Positions 1-5,262 of a stretch of DNA of 5,262 nt are shown here, piece after piece. Every line of letters starts with the position of its first letter. Within the stretch, counting starts at the first letter, position 1. Under the pieces are notes generated by a model. It was not told the origin of the DNA, made no database searches, and saw only the letters and a list, made by a program, of their open reading frames with translations. The DNA is taken from NCBI GenBank assembly GCA_964546145.1, contig CAZJIU010000108.1, positions 1 to 5,262 on the forward strand. Direction: 5' to 3'. Source of the DNA: CAZAKO01 sp964546145 (GTDB lineage: Bacteria > Fidelibacterota > UBA2242). The translations under genes and the position numbers were made by a program.

Positions 1-75
1 TTCGGACTTTCGATATATCACTGATTCTCGATTTCCATTTCATAAAAATATTCGTATATTCTGCCCGCTTATGAT

Positions 76-93
76 AAAATTGATTACAATTTT
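76..93. promoter_or_regulatory. AT-rich perfect inverted repeat upstream of wecB
   Basis: The arms AAAATTG (76-82) and CAATTTT (87-93) are perfect reverse complements around the spacer ATTA. The palindrome ends 18 bases before the GAGGAG ribosome site. A -10-like TATGAT lies just before it at 70-75, but I see no convincing -35 at the right distance. It could be an operator for wecB or the weak end-hairpin of an upstream gene outside the window. AT-rich 7-bp arms arise by chance fairly often, so confidence is low. Confidence 0.25.
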
Positions 94-121
94 GGCGTCT
101 TGGTAGTTATGAGGAGTCTGC

Positions 122-1207
122 ATGAAAATTGACCTGATCGTTGGCGCTCGTCCCAATTATATGAAAGCCGCACCGGTTTTTCGCGAGCTGCGAAAATATC
201 CCGCTGAATTCCACTGCCGCCTGGTGCACACCGGTCAGCATTACGATGAAAAAATGAAGGATATTTTCTTCCGCGAACTGGAATTACCAGAGCCGGATGT
301 TTATCTGGGAGTTGGCTCGGGACGCCATGGTGAGCAGACGGGCAAAATCATGATTGCCTATGAAAAAGTTATCCTCAAGGATAGACCGGATCTGGTACTC
401 GTTGCCGGTGATGTTAATTCGACTGTTGCCTGTTCGCTGGTTGCGGTCAAGCTGCATATCAAGGTTGGGCATATTGAAGGTGGTTTACGCAGCCGTGATT
501 GGAGTATGCCCGAGGAGATCAACCGCATTGTGACCGATGCAATATCCGATTACCTTTTCACTACCTGTCGCGATGCCGATGAAAACCTGCTGCAGGAGGG
601 CATTGCTCAAGAAAAAATCCATTTCGTTGGCAATCCGATGATTGATTCGCTTTATTACTATTTGCCCCAATTTGATAAACGCCAAATTCATACTCAGTTG
701 GGAGTGGTAAAAGGTGAATATATTCTGATTACTTTGCACCGCCCTTCCAATGTGGATCAGGACGAGATATTCCGAGGATTATTTGATACTCTGGCACGAA
801 TTCAGGAAACGATTCCGATAATCTTTCCAATGCACCCGCGAACCCGTAAGATGCTGCAGGAATTTGGCATGGGTCACTATCTGAATTTGCCAAATTTGAA
901 GATCACCGAACCGCTGGGCTATCACGATTTTATGAAATTGCAAAAAGATGCAAAACTGGTTCTGACCGACTCCGGCGGAATTCAGGAAGAAACTACCGTG
1001 CTCGGCGTACCCTGCCTGACTTTGCGCGAAAATACCGAGCGACCAATTACTATTCTGGAAGGAACCAATGAACTGGTCGGCTCCGATCCCCAGAAAATTT
1101 ACGAATGTACCATGGCAATCCTCGATGGTCAGATTAAACGAGGCAAAATCCCCGAATTCTGGGATGGACATGCCGCCGCAAGAATTGTCGCCATTTTACT
1201 CAAGTAA
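122..1207 (+). CDS. wecB: UDP-N-acetylglucosamine 2-epimerase, non-hydrolysing
   Basis: This cytoplasmic enzyme interconverts UDP-GlcNAc and UDP-ManNAc (EC 5.1.3.14) by anti-elimination and re-addition of UDP. UDP-ManNAc feeds ManNAc or ManNAcA units of surface polysaccharides. The 361-residue protein is close to the usual 360-380 and has the two-Rossmann GT-B-like layout. Visible family motifs in order are GARPNYMKAAP (8-18, with R10 and K15 of the N-terminal site), HTGQHYD (36-42), GDVNST (96-101, D97), HIEGGLRS (117-124, E119), MPEEINR (129-135, E131), LHRPSN (205-210, H206), HPRT (238-241), DSGGIQEE (283-290) and LRENTERP (301-308). D97, E119, E131 and H206 match the acid/base residues known from E. 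coli WecB, so it should be active. The ATG has GAGGAG at 111-116 with a 5-base spacer, and the first residues fit the family start. The stop codon lies within a repeat shared with downstream DNA. No other polysaccharide gene is visible, so the glycan it serves is unknown. Confidence 0.95.
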   Translation: MKIDLIVGARPNYMKAAPVFRELRKYPAEFHCRLVHTGQHYDEKMKDIFFRELELPEPDVYLGVGSGRHGEQTGKIMIAYEKVILKDRPDLVLVAGDVNSTVACSLVAVKLHIKVGHIEGGLRSRDWSMPEEINRIVTDAISDYLFTTCRDADENLLQEGIAQEKIHFVGNPMIDSLYYYLPQFDKRQIHTQLGVVKGEYILITLHRPSNVDQDEIFRGLFDTLARIQETIPIIFPMHPRTRKMLQEFGMGHYLNLPNLKITEPLGYHDFMKLQKDAKLVLTDSGGIQEETTVLGVPCLTLRENTERPITILEGTNELVGSDPQKIYECTMAILDGQIKRGKIPEFWDGHAAARIVAILLK

Positions 1208-1228
1208 TACAAACACTCTTGTTTGTAT
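1202..1228 (+). repeat. ATACAAACA hairpin repeat, copy 1, at the wecB stop codon
   Basis: ATACAAACA (1207-1215) and TGTTTGTAT (1220-1228) form a perfect 9-bp stem with the 4-base loop CTCT. The leading AAGTAA, which includes the wecB stop TAA at 1205-1207, is identical to the start of the copies at 1811 and 2258. It may form the 3' end of the wecB transcript, but the stem is AT-rich and no T tract follows, so a classical intrinsic terminator is not shown. Similarity to later copies continues to about 1274. Confidence 0.7.
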
Positions 1229-1243
1229 CTCTAAAATATACCC

Positions 1244-1274
1244 AATAATTCAGGATTAGTACCAGACATTGTCC
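1244..1274 (+). repeat. GCACCAG-type repeat, copy 1 (diverged)
   Basis: Reads AATAATTCAGGATTAG followed by TACCAGAC and matches AATAATTTCGGATTGG followed by CACCAGCC at 1853-1876 with few changes. It lies directly after the first ATACAAACA hairpin, the same order as in the copy at 1811-1884. A weak CCGACC, possibly a decayed CGGCC module, follows at 1291-1296. Confidence 0.5.
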
Positions 1275-1479
1275 AAAACATGTCGTTATTCCGACCTTAA
1301 AAAATCTCCGTAATAAGAAATCCCGCAGTGAAGCAGTAAAATGAAATTTTCAGCGCTAATTGTTGCACAACATGAACACATTTGCTTGTTTTTTTATTTT
1401 ATAAATATTACTGGTTAAAACAAAATTGTTGCGCCTTTAATTTCATCTGTGGAACGGAGGGATTTCCCGGAGATTTTTT

Positions 1480-1525
1480 AGTCGGTGTCTTTTTTGGTTA
1501 CTTTTTTCGACAAGGAAAAAAGTAA
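1480..1525 (+). repeat. TTACTTTTTTC hairpin repeat, copy 1
   Basis: TTACTTTTTTC (1498-1508) pairs perfectly with GAAAAAAGTAA (1515-1525) around the loop GACAAG, an 11-bp stem. The 46-base unit starting AGTCGGTGTC is repeated at 2413-2458 with one mismatch (G1497 versus A2430). Both arms carry runs of six A or T, so a transcript in either direction would form a similar hairpin. A role as a bidirectional terminator is possible but not demonstrated. Outside the stem the right flank no longer pairs with the left, unlike in the 2413 copy. Confidence 0.75.
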
Positions 1526-1570
1526 GAGAGTATCAATTATAGAAAGCAAAATGTACGTAATTATCACCAG

Positions 1571-1600
1571 ATAATTTAGGTTAGCACCAGAGTTCAGTAT
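1571..1600 (+). repeat. GCACCAG-type repeat, copy 2
   Basis: Reads ATAATTTAGGTTAGCACCAG then AGTTCAG. It shares the AATTT-GG-T-GCACCAG core with the copies at 1853 and 1927. It follows the first TTACTTTTTTC hairpin, with no recognisable ATACAAACA hairpin between them. Confidence 0.5.
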
Positions 1601-1619
1601 AAGCTTGTTATCAAAGCAA

Positions 1620-1660
1620 CAATTATATTTCGGCCTCAGAAAAACAGCGGCAATTCAATT
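1620..1660 (+). repeat. CGGCCTCAG-type repeat, copy 1
   Basis: AATTATATTTCGGCCTCAG followed by AAAAACAGCGG resembles AATTATTTTCGGCCTGA at 1993 and ACAGCCTCAGAAAGACAGCGG at 2323-2343. In each block it lies downstream of the GCACCAG or hairpin modules. The similarity is short and partly AT-driven, so the unit boundaries are approximate. Confidence 0.4.
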
Positions 1661-1682
1661 TAACAGACGGCGCCGTTTATAG

Positions 1683-1856
1683 AAATTTTTCACCTGCCCG
1701 CCCTCTGGGAGCAGGCGGGGCAGAGGGATTTTGATTTCAGGTAATTTTTATCCAGCCGGAGCTTTTTTGCTACTTTTTTAGCGACTGAAAAAAGTAAATA
1801 GAAACCAGTTAAGTAATACAAACAATCTTGTTTGTATTTTCGAAATATACCCAATA
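1683..1856 (+). repeat. Long direct repeat, copy 1, with two hairpins and a GC-rich insert
   Basis: Positions 1720-1856 match 2168-2303 with four substitutions and one single-base indel, about 96% identity. The match resumes to the left at 1683-1692 once the GC-rich 1693-1719 segment, absent from the other copy, is skipped. The unit contains a TACTTTTTT/AAAAAAGTA stem (1771-1779 with 1788-1796, loop AGCGACTG) and a 10-bp AATACAAACA/TGTTTGTATT stem (1815-1824 with 1829-1838, loop ATCT). A reverse-strand reading frame of 73 codons crosses it, but it only translates the repeat and is not credible as a gene. Confidence 0.85.
1693..1727. repeat. GC-rich hairpin with two alternative pairings
   Basis: The segment is strongly GC-rich (22 of 27 bases in 1693-1719) within AT-rich surroundings. 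CTGCCCGCC (1694-1702) can pair with GGCGGGGCAG (1714-1723) with one bulged G. Alternatively CCCTCTG (1701-1707) pairs perfectly with CAGAGGG (1721-1727). The two folds exclude each other. ATTTT follows the second fold, which gives a terminator-like look, but no gene ends nearby on this strand. Composition and the clean presence/absence between repeat copies suggest a small separately moving or slippage-prone palindrome. Confidence 0.65.
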
Positions 1857-1884
1857 ATTTCGGATTGGCACCAGCCTTCAGCCT
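1853..1884 (+). repeat. GCACCAG-type repeat, copy 3
   Basis: AATAATTTCGGATTGGCACC then AGCCTTCAGCCT continues directly from the ATACAAACA hairpin of the long repeat. It matches the equivalent position after the wecB stop codon (1244-1274). This links the hairpin and GCACCAG modules into one composite element. Confidence 0.55.
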
Positions 1885-1926
1885 GATGTAAAAAGTACAA
1901 ACCTCCATCATTTATTTTTAATAGGC

Positions 1927-1960
1927 AAATTTAAGGTAGCACCAGACTCCAGTCTGGAGT
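1927..1960 (+). repeat. GCACCAG-type repeat, copy 4, palindromic
   Basis: AAATTTAAGGTAGCACCAG leads into an overlapping double palindrome. CCAGAC (1942-1947) pairs with GTCTGG (1952-1957) around TCCA, or ACTCCA (1946-1951) pairs with TGGAGT (1955-1960) around GTC. The other copies keep the CACCAG and TTCAG parts but not the full pairing, so this may be the least decayed copy of a hairpin. Confidence 0.5.
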
Positions 1961-1992
1961 AGACTTGATTTTTGAATACTATTCGATTACGA

Positions 1993-2035
1993 TAATTATT
2001 TTCGGCCTGATAAAAATTACCGCCAGGAAATTGAA
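1993..2035 (+). repeat. CGGCCTCAG-type repeat, copy 2
   Basis: TAATTATTTTCGGCCTGATA then AAAATTACCGCCAGG resembles the unit at 1620-1660. It again lies downstream of a GCACCAG module, here 1927-1960. Similarity outside the CGGCCT core is weak. Confidence 0.35.
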
Positions 2036-2157
2036 ATCCTGCAGCGTCAAGAAAAATTTTCCTGTCTGAGCGATGAAAAAACAAACTATCTTACAGTTTT
2101 CTAAAAAATACTAAGTGTAGATAGCTTCTTATAATTGCACATATTTTGCGAGTTGTA

Positions 2158-2303
2158 AAATTTTTCAGCAGAGGGATTTTGATTTCAGGTAATTTTTATC
2201 CAGCCGGAGCTTTTTTGTTACTTTTTTAGCGATTAAAAAAAGTAAATAGAAACAGTTAAGTAATACAAACAATCTTGTTTGTATTTTCGAAATATACTCA
2301 ATA
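2158..2303 (+). repeat. Long direct repeat, copy 2, without the GC-rich insert
   Basis: This is the partner of 1683-1856. AAATTTTTCA (2158-2167) joins directly to GCAGAGGG (2168-2175), whereas the first copy has 27 extra bases between them. It carries a 10-bp TTACTTTTTT/AAAAAAGTAA stem (2218-2227 with 2236-2245, loop AGCGATTA). It also carries a 10-bp AATACAAACA/TGTTTGTATT stem (2262-2271 with 2276-2285, loop ATCT). The C-to-T change at 2219 lengthens the first stem by one pair compared with copy 1. Confidence 0.85.
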
Positions 2304-2315
2304 TCAAGATAGTGT

Positions 2316-2356
2316 TAACGATACAGCCTCAGAAAGACAGCGGGACTCTAATCGAA
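2316..2356 (+). repeat. CGGCCTCAG-type repeat, copy 3
   Basis: ACAGCCTCAGAAAGACAGCG (2323-2342) matches the CGGCCTCAGAAAAACAGCGG core at 1631-1650 with a few changes. It again follows a hairpin block in the same orientation. No GCACCAG module is recognisable before it here. Confidence 0.4.
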
Positions 2357-2412
2357 AAGACAGTGCTATTAAGAGAAACTTTTAGATGTAAAGATAGAAA
2401 TTTTTAGAAGTA

Positions 2413-2467
2413 AGTCGGTGTCTTTTTTGATTACTTTTTTCGACAAGGAAAAAAGTAATCAAGACAC
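2413..2467 (+). repeat. TTACTTTTTTC hairpin repeat, copy 4, the longest stem
   Basis: A 15-bp perfect stem (2427-2441 with 2448-2462) around GACAAG is extended by GTGTC (2418-2422) pairing with GACAC (2463-2467) across a four-T bulge. The 46-base core matches 1480-1525 with one mismatch. The following CACTCTTGTTTGT resembles the 3' half of the ATACAAACA hairpin after wecB. It is the last repeat before the lipoprotein operon and could block read-through in either direction, but no T tract follows the stem and termination is not shown. Confidence 0.75.
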
Positions 2468-2542
2468 TCTTGTTTGTTTCTCATAAAAAGAAAAATATTA
2501 GCGCAAAACCCCAACTTCTCGTAACTTTACTGCGGGTATTAT

Positions 2543-2549
2543 GAGGAGG
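2543..2549 (+). promoter_or_regulatory. Ribosome binding site with a long spacer
   Basis: GAGGAGG is a strong Shine-Dalgarno match, but its spacer to the ATG at 2564 is 14 bases, longer than the usual 5-9. The GTG at 2553 is closer but in another frame that stops after 11 codons, so it does not offer a better start. No in-frame start codon lies between this site and 2564. Confidence 0.55.
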
Positions 2550-2563
2550 GTAGTGAATCAAGC

Positions 2564-3091
2564 ATGCAAAAAATTACTCACTTCTTGACCGCTGCTTTAA
2601 TATTCGGTCTGCTGCTTGCCGGAATCAGCTGTGAGTACGGACTGGAGCCGGTTGAAGGAATTCAGGGCACGGTTTATTTTCCTTATGACTCAACCGCTAA
2701 TGCCGTGCTCTGGCCGGACACTCTTAATGGCGCTTTCGTAGTCATTGCCGAATACCAATCTATCGTTTATAAGTCCGTAGATTCCATTTTTACCCACATT
2801 GTTGCTTATAGCGATCCTCTGGAAATCAGCCATCAGGAATCCGGTTATTCGATTCAATTAAGACCTGGCTACTATATCGGTGGAGTGGTCGGCATAAAAG
2901 AGATAACATTAGCCGAGATTGCCTTTATGCCGCTCGATTCACTGGTGTCTCATCCGGAATATTTTACAATAATTGGCGTTTACGAATCGGTAAGTTCCTC
3001 TTTGGGTGTAGGAAAAATCAAGGTATTGGAAGACCAGTTGACTGACGGTATCGATATCAATGTCAATTACGAATATTACTTACCCTTTTGA
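2564..3091 (+). CDS. Putative outer-membrane-associated lipoprotein, unknown function
   Basis: I do not recognise a named family. The 175-residue protein starts with a lipoprotein signal peptide: K3, a hydrophobic stretch from about 7 to 19, then LAGISC with the lipid-anchor cysteine at C23. The -1 serine fits the lipobox pattern, although glycine at -3 is less usual than leucine. The mature part looks all-beta, with short strands such as GIQGTVYF (32-39), GAFVVIAEY (56-64), YSIQLRPGYYIGGVVG (95-110), FTIIGVY (134-140) and GIDINVNYEYY (162-172). The order GxVxF, then a strand with VV/VIA, then a Pro-Gly-Tyr-Tyr turn recalls transthyretin-like (carboxypeptidase regulatory) domains; that fold is inference. 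The gene ends 18 bp before the TonB-dependent receptor on the same strand, so it is probably a co-expressed partner, perhaps helping capture the ligand at the outer membrane. Confidence 0.8.
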   Translation: MQKITHFLTAALIFGLLLAGISCEYGLEPVEGIQGTVYFPYDSTANAVLWPDTLNGAFVVIAEYQSIVYKSVDSIFTHIVAYSDPLEISHQESGYSIQLRPGYYIGGVVGIKEITLAEIAFMPLDSLVSHPEYFTIIGVYESVSSSLGVGKIKVLEDQLTDGIDINVNYEYYLPF

Positions 3092-3109
3092 GGTTAGGCA
3101 GGATTGGTC

Positions 3110-5262
3110 ATGAGGCTAACTAACCGAATTTGGGTAATTTTTATCCTTGTGATAAGTATATCAATTTCTCTGTTAGCGGATAATGGTCGAATCAGCGGTG
3201 TTGTTGTCGCCGAAGAGAGCTATCAACCGCTGCCGGGTGCTAACATTATTCTGGTAGGTACCTTGCTCGGTGCTGCAGCTGATCTGGATGGCGGATTTAC
3301 CATTGAAAATGTACCTCCCGGTGATTATATACTCGAAGTGCTCAATATCGGTTATCAATCCGTTCGTCAATCAGTTACAGTTCAAAGTGGCGAGCGGGTT
3401 GAGGTGCGGATTGTCCTGCCTACCAAAGTTTTGAAATCACCGGAAATCGTGGTCACCGGTGCTCGTCGGGCAGTGCGCAAAGCCGATTCGCCGGTGACAA
3501 TTGCAACAATTAGTGCGGAACAGATCAGTTTGCGCAATCCGACGACGATGGAAGATGTTCTGCCTTATGAATCAGGAGTGCAGATTATTGACGGTCAGAT
3601 TAATATTCGCGGCAGCAGTGGTTATGCCCGCGGTGCAGGAACTCGAGTGAGTGTTTTGGTTGACGGTTTTCCGGCTATTTCCTTTGATAATGGAACAATT
3701 TACTGGGAAGCAATTCCGGCTCAGGATATTGAGCGGGTTGAAATCCTGAAAGGTCCCGGTTCGGCATTGTACGGTTCTAGCGCGCTGGGCGGTGTGGTAA
3801 ATATTATTACTAAACGAATTCCCAGTGGAACCCATACCAAAGCCTCGCTTAGTGAGGGAATTTATTCCAAACCTTCCGATGAAATGCAGGTTTGGACTAG
3901 CCAACCGATGACTTTAGGAGAATATCGGCTGACTCATAGTCGCAGTTTCGGTAAATTAAAACTGGCAGCTGGTCTGGCACAGAACAATTCCCGGGGTTAT
4001 TATCAGAATGGCTGGTATCACCGCACGATCCTCGAAAGCCGGGTGGAATATTCATCCAGTCAGAATCGTCAGCTGCTGTCCCGCCTCTACTACATTTTCG
4101 ATCGTCACGGCTCTTTTACCCAATGGAAAAGTCCATTTCAGCCTTTCCATACGCCTGCTGGTACCCAAAATGATGCGATTAAGACCAGCAAATTACAATG
4201 GTCAACTGCTTATTCCCGAATCGTCTCGCCGCGCCAATCCCAACTATTGCGCTTCCACCTATTTCAGACTGGTTTTGATAATGAGTTATATAATAATACC
4301 ACTTCTTCGCGTGCCCGGACCGCACAATCGGAGTTGCAGATTGATCTGCGCCCTAATCGGACTCATTACCTGACTACCGGAATTGATCTCAAGCTGCATC
4401 AGGTGACAGCTGATATCTGGGGCAATCATCACGGCTGGGATGCGGCTGTTTATTTCCAGGATGAGCTGAATTGTGGTACTAAACTGAAACTGACCGGCGG
4501 AGTGCGAGGTGATTTGCATAAAATTGATAATTTCACAATGGAATCCCAGCTGAATCCCAAGCTGGGTGTTACTTTGAGTGCCTTGCCCGGGTTGACTTTG
4601 CGAGCTTCAGCCGGTCGGGGTTTCCGTGCTCCGGCAATTGCAGAGCTGTTTATCGAATCGCAGCAATATATTTTTTACGTCAAGCCCAATCCCGATCTCC
4701 AACCCGAAACCAGTATTGCAGCGGAAATCGGAGCTTACTGGCAGACAACCTGGTTTGATTTTGATCTGGCAGTTTTCAGCAGTCACTACCAACATCTGAT
4801 AGAGCCGCTGTTAGATCAAAGTGATAAAAAGATTCAGTTTCGCAATATCACCGAAGCCCGCATCAGCGGATTTGAAGTCACGGCTGATTGGTCATGGCAG
4901 TTTATCCCAGCCACTGGCACGATTAGTTATACTTATCTCGATCCCCGCGACTTGCGCGCCGACCTACCACTGGCTTACCGACATAATCATTCACTGGTAA
5001 TTTCGCAGCAGTTCAATTTAGCTAAATTGCTCTCCTGCGGGGTAGATTATCGCTATTTAAGCAAGATGGAGCGAGTTCAACTCTACGATGAAAATCCAGC
5101 AACCGGCGCCGATCAGCGCGTGCCGATTCATCTCGTTGGTGGTTTTTGCAATTTGATAATTAAGCCCGCACTGCAACTGAATCTGAGTGTCGAAAACCTG
5201 TTGCAGTACTATTACGTCGTTATCGAACGCAACATGGGTCCGGTGCGGCTAATCAAGCTGCG
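3110..5262 (+). CDS. TonB-dependent outer-membrane receptor (3' end cut by window)
   Basis: This receptor imports a scarce ligand across the outer membrane using energy from TonB-ExbB-ExbD. The frame is open from ATG 3110 to the window end, 717 codons. A signal peptide covers residues 1-23 (R2, R6, a long hydrophobic core, cleavage near LLA-D). Residues 26-104 form a carboxypeptidase-regulatory-like domain, with LPGANI (41-46), DLDGGFTI (58-65) and PPGDY (69-73). EIVVTGARR (112-120) sits at the TonB-box position. The plug covers about 120-235, with NIRGSSG (165-171), VLVDG (182-186) and IERVEILKGP then ALYGSSALGG (207-228). The rest is beta-barrel, with GRGFRAPAIAELF (502-514), typical of BtuB/FepA-like receptors, and VENLL (694-698) near the closing strand, so probably few residues are missing. 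AGGA at 3100-3103 precedes the start by 6 bases. The ligand cannot be read from sequence; vitamin B12, siderophores, metals or sugars are possible. I saw no B12-box upstream. Confidence 0.93.
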   Translation, partial: MRLTNRIWVIFILVISISISLLADNGRISGVVVAEESYQPLPGANIILVGTLLGAAADLDGGFTIENVPPGDYILEVLNIGYQSVRQSVTVQSGERVEVRIVLPTKVLKSPEIVVTGARRAVRKADSPVTIATISAEQISLRNPTTMEDVLPYESGVQIIDGQINIRGSSGYARGAGTRVSVLVDGFPAISFDNGTIYWEAIPAQDIERVEILKGPGSALYGSSALGGVVNIITKRIPSGTHTKASLSEGIYSKPSDEMQVWTSQPMTLGEYRLTHSRSFGKLKLAAGLAQNNSRGYYQNGWYHRTILESRVEYSSSQNRQLLSRLYYIFDRHGSFTQWKSPFQPFHTPAGTQNDAIKTSKLQWSTAYSRIVSPRQSQLLRFHLFQTGFDNELYNNTTSSRARTAQSELQIDLRPNRTHYLTTGIDLKLHQVTADIWGNHHGWDAAVYFQDELNCGTKLKLTGGVRGDLHKIDNFTMESQLNPKLGVTLSALPGLTLRASAGRGFRAPAIAELFIESQQYIFYVKPNPDLQPETSIAAEIGAYWQTTWFDFDLAVFSSHYQHLIEPLLDQSDKKIQFRNITEARISGFEVTADWSWQFIPATGTISYTYLDPRDLRADLPLAYRHNHSLVISQQFNLAKLLSCGVDYRYLSKMERVQLYDENPATGADQRVPIHLVGGFCNLIIKPALQLNLSVENLLQYYYVVIERNMGPVRLIKL

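Larger units (their letters stand above)
1208..2563. other. Long intergenic region made largely of modular repeats, no credible gene
   Basis: All frames are broken by frequent stops, and no open stretch shows codon structure or a family motif. The DNA is AT-rich and full of A and T runs. It holds repeated modules in one orientation: a TTACTTTTTT hairpin (four copies), an ATACAAACA hairpin (three good copies and one decayed), a GCACCAG motif (four copies) and a CGGCCTCAG-like motif (three copies). They recur in that order with different members missing. The stretch 1300-1479 has no repeat module I can define beyond scattered AT tracts. I see no transposase, tRNA, rRNA or CRISPR array. A promoter for the lipoprotein-receptor operon should lie near the right end. 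TTGTTT at 2470-2475 with AT-rich DNA about 18 bases later is the best I can see, and it is weak. Confidence 0.8.

Noticed and set aside
1..105. Tail of an upstream gene reading into the window
   Set aside because: Two forward frames are open for roughly 70-105 bases, but neither has recognisable residues and the length is too short to support a call.
779..1171. 130-codon reverse-strand reading frame inside wecB
   Set aside because: It lies wholly within a well-conserved epimerase and has no recognisable product; it is an antisense shadow.
1317..1466. GAAATCCC (1317-1324) and GGGATTTC (1459-1466) as terminal inverted repeats of a small element
   Set aside because: Only 8 bases match, with no flanking target duplication and no second copy of the enclosed segment; chance is a sufficient explanation.
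1667..1676. Perfect 10-bp palindrome ACGGCGCCGT
   Set aside because: It is striking in AT-rich DNA but short, occurs once and is not linked to any gene or other repeat, so I cannot assign a role.
1690..1911. 73-codon reverse-strand reading frame across the long repeat and GC-rich hairpin
   Set aside because: Its sequence is a translation of the hairpins and repeat modules, with no family motif. The second repeat copy differs from the first by one indel inside the shared unit and by the 27-bp segment, neither of them constrained to keep a reading frame.
1480..2467. CRISPR array
   Set aside because: Repeats are of several kinds, unevenly spaced (about 213 to 450 bp apart) and contain A/T hairpins; there are no uniform spacers and no cas genes.
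2380..2563. Possible cobalamin riboswitch upstream of a BtuB-like receptor
   Set aside because: I searched by eye for the B12-box core (GCCACTG) and found none in the leader or the intergenic region; the distance to the operon is mostly repeat DNA.
4008..4373. 121-codon forward frame within the receptor region
   Set aside because: It is out of frame with the TonB-dependent receptor, whose frame stays open from 3110 to the window end with clear plug and barrel motifs.

Overview
The window looks like chromosomal DNA of a Gram-negative bacterium, probably from the FCB side of the tree (Bacteroidota and relatives, or a candidate phylum such as Cloacimonadota or Marinimicrobia). The evidence is a TonB-dependent outer-membrane receptor with an N-terminal carboxypeptidase-regulatory-like (transthyretin-fold) domain, preceded by a small lipoprotein with a signal-peptidase II type leader. 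Both are typical of that group. Coding DNA looks mid-40s % GC and the intergenic DNA is clearly AT-richer; both figures are by eye. Purine-rich GAGGAG-type ribosome sites precede two of the three genes. No marker in the window fixes the phylum.

Layout: (1) 1-121 is a short leader with an AT-rich palindrome and a good ribosome site. (2) 122-1207 is a complete non-hydrolysing UDP-GlcNAc 2-epimerase (wecB family), which makes UDP-ManNAc for surface polysaccharide. (3) 1208-2563 is about 1.36 kb without a credible gene. It is filled with diverged, same-orientation copies of a modular repeat containing A/T-rich hairpins. (4) 2564-3091 is a 175-residue lipoprotein of unknown function. (5) 3110-5262 is a TonB-dependent receptor running off the right edge, probably missing only its last residues.

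The lipoprotein and receptor are 18 bp apart on the same strand and almost certainly form one operon: an outer-membrane transporter plus a lipid-anchored partner for an unidentified ligand. The epimerase belongs to a different pathway and is separated from that operon by the repeat region. Its stop codon lies inside the first repeat copy.

The most unusual part is the intergenic repeat cluster. Four modules recur in a fixed order: a TTACTTTTTT hairpin, an ATACAAACA hairpin, a GCACCAG motif and a CGGCCTCAG motif. One pair of long copies (about 96% identical over 137 bp) differs by a clean 27-bp, very GC-rich hairpin that is present in one copy and absent from the other. I found no CRISPR array, tRNA, rRNA, transposase or recognised riboswitch.
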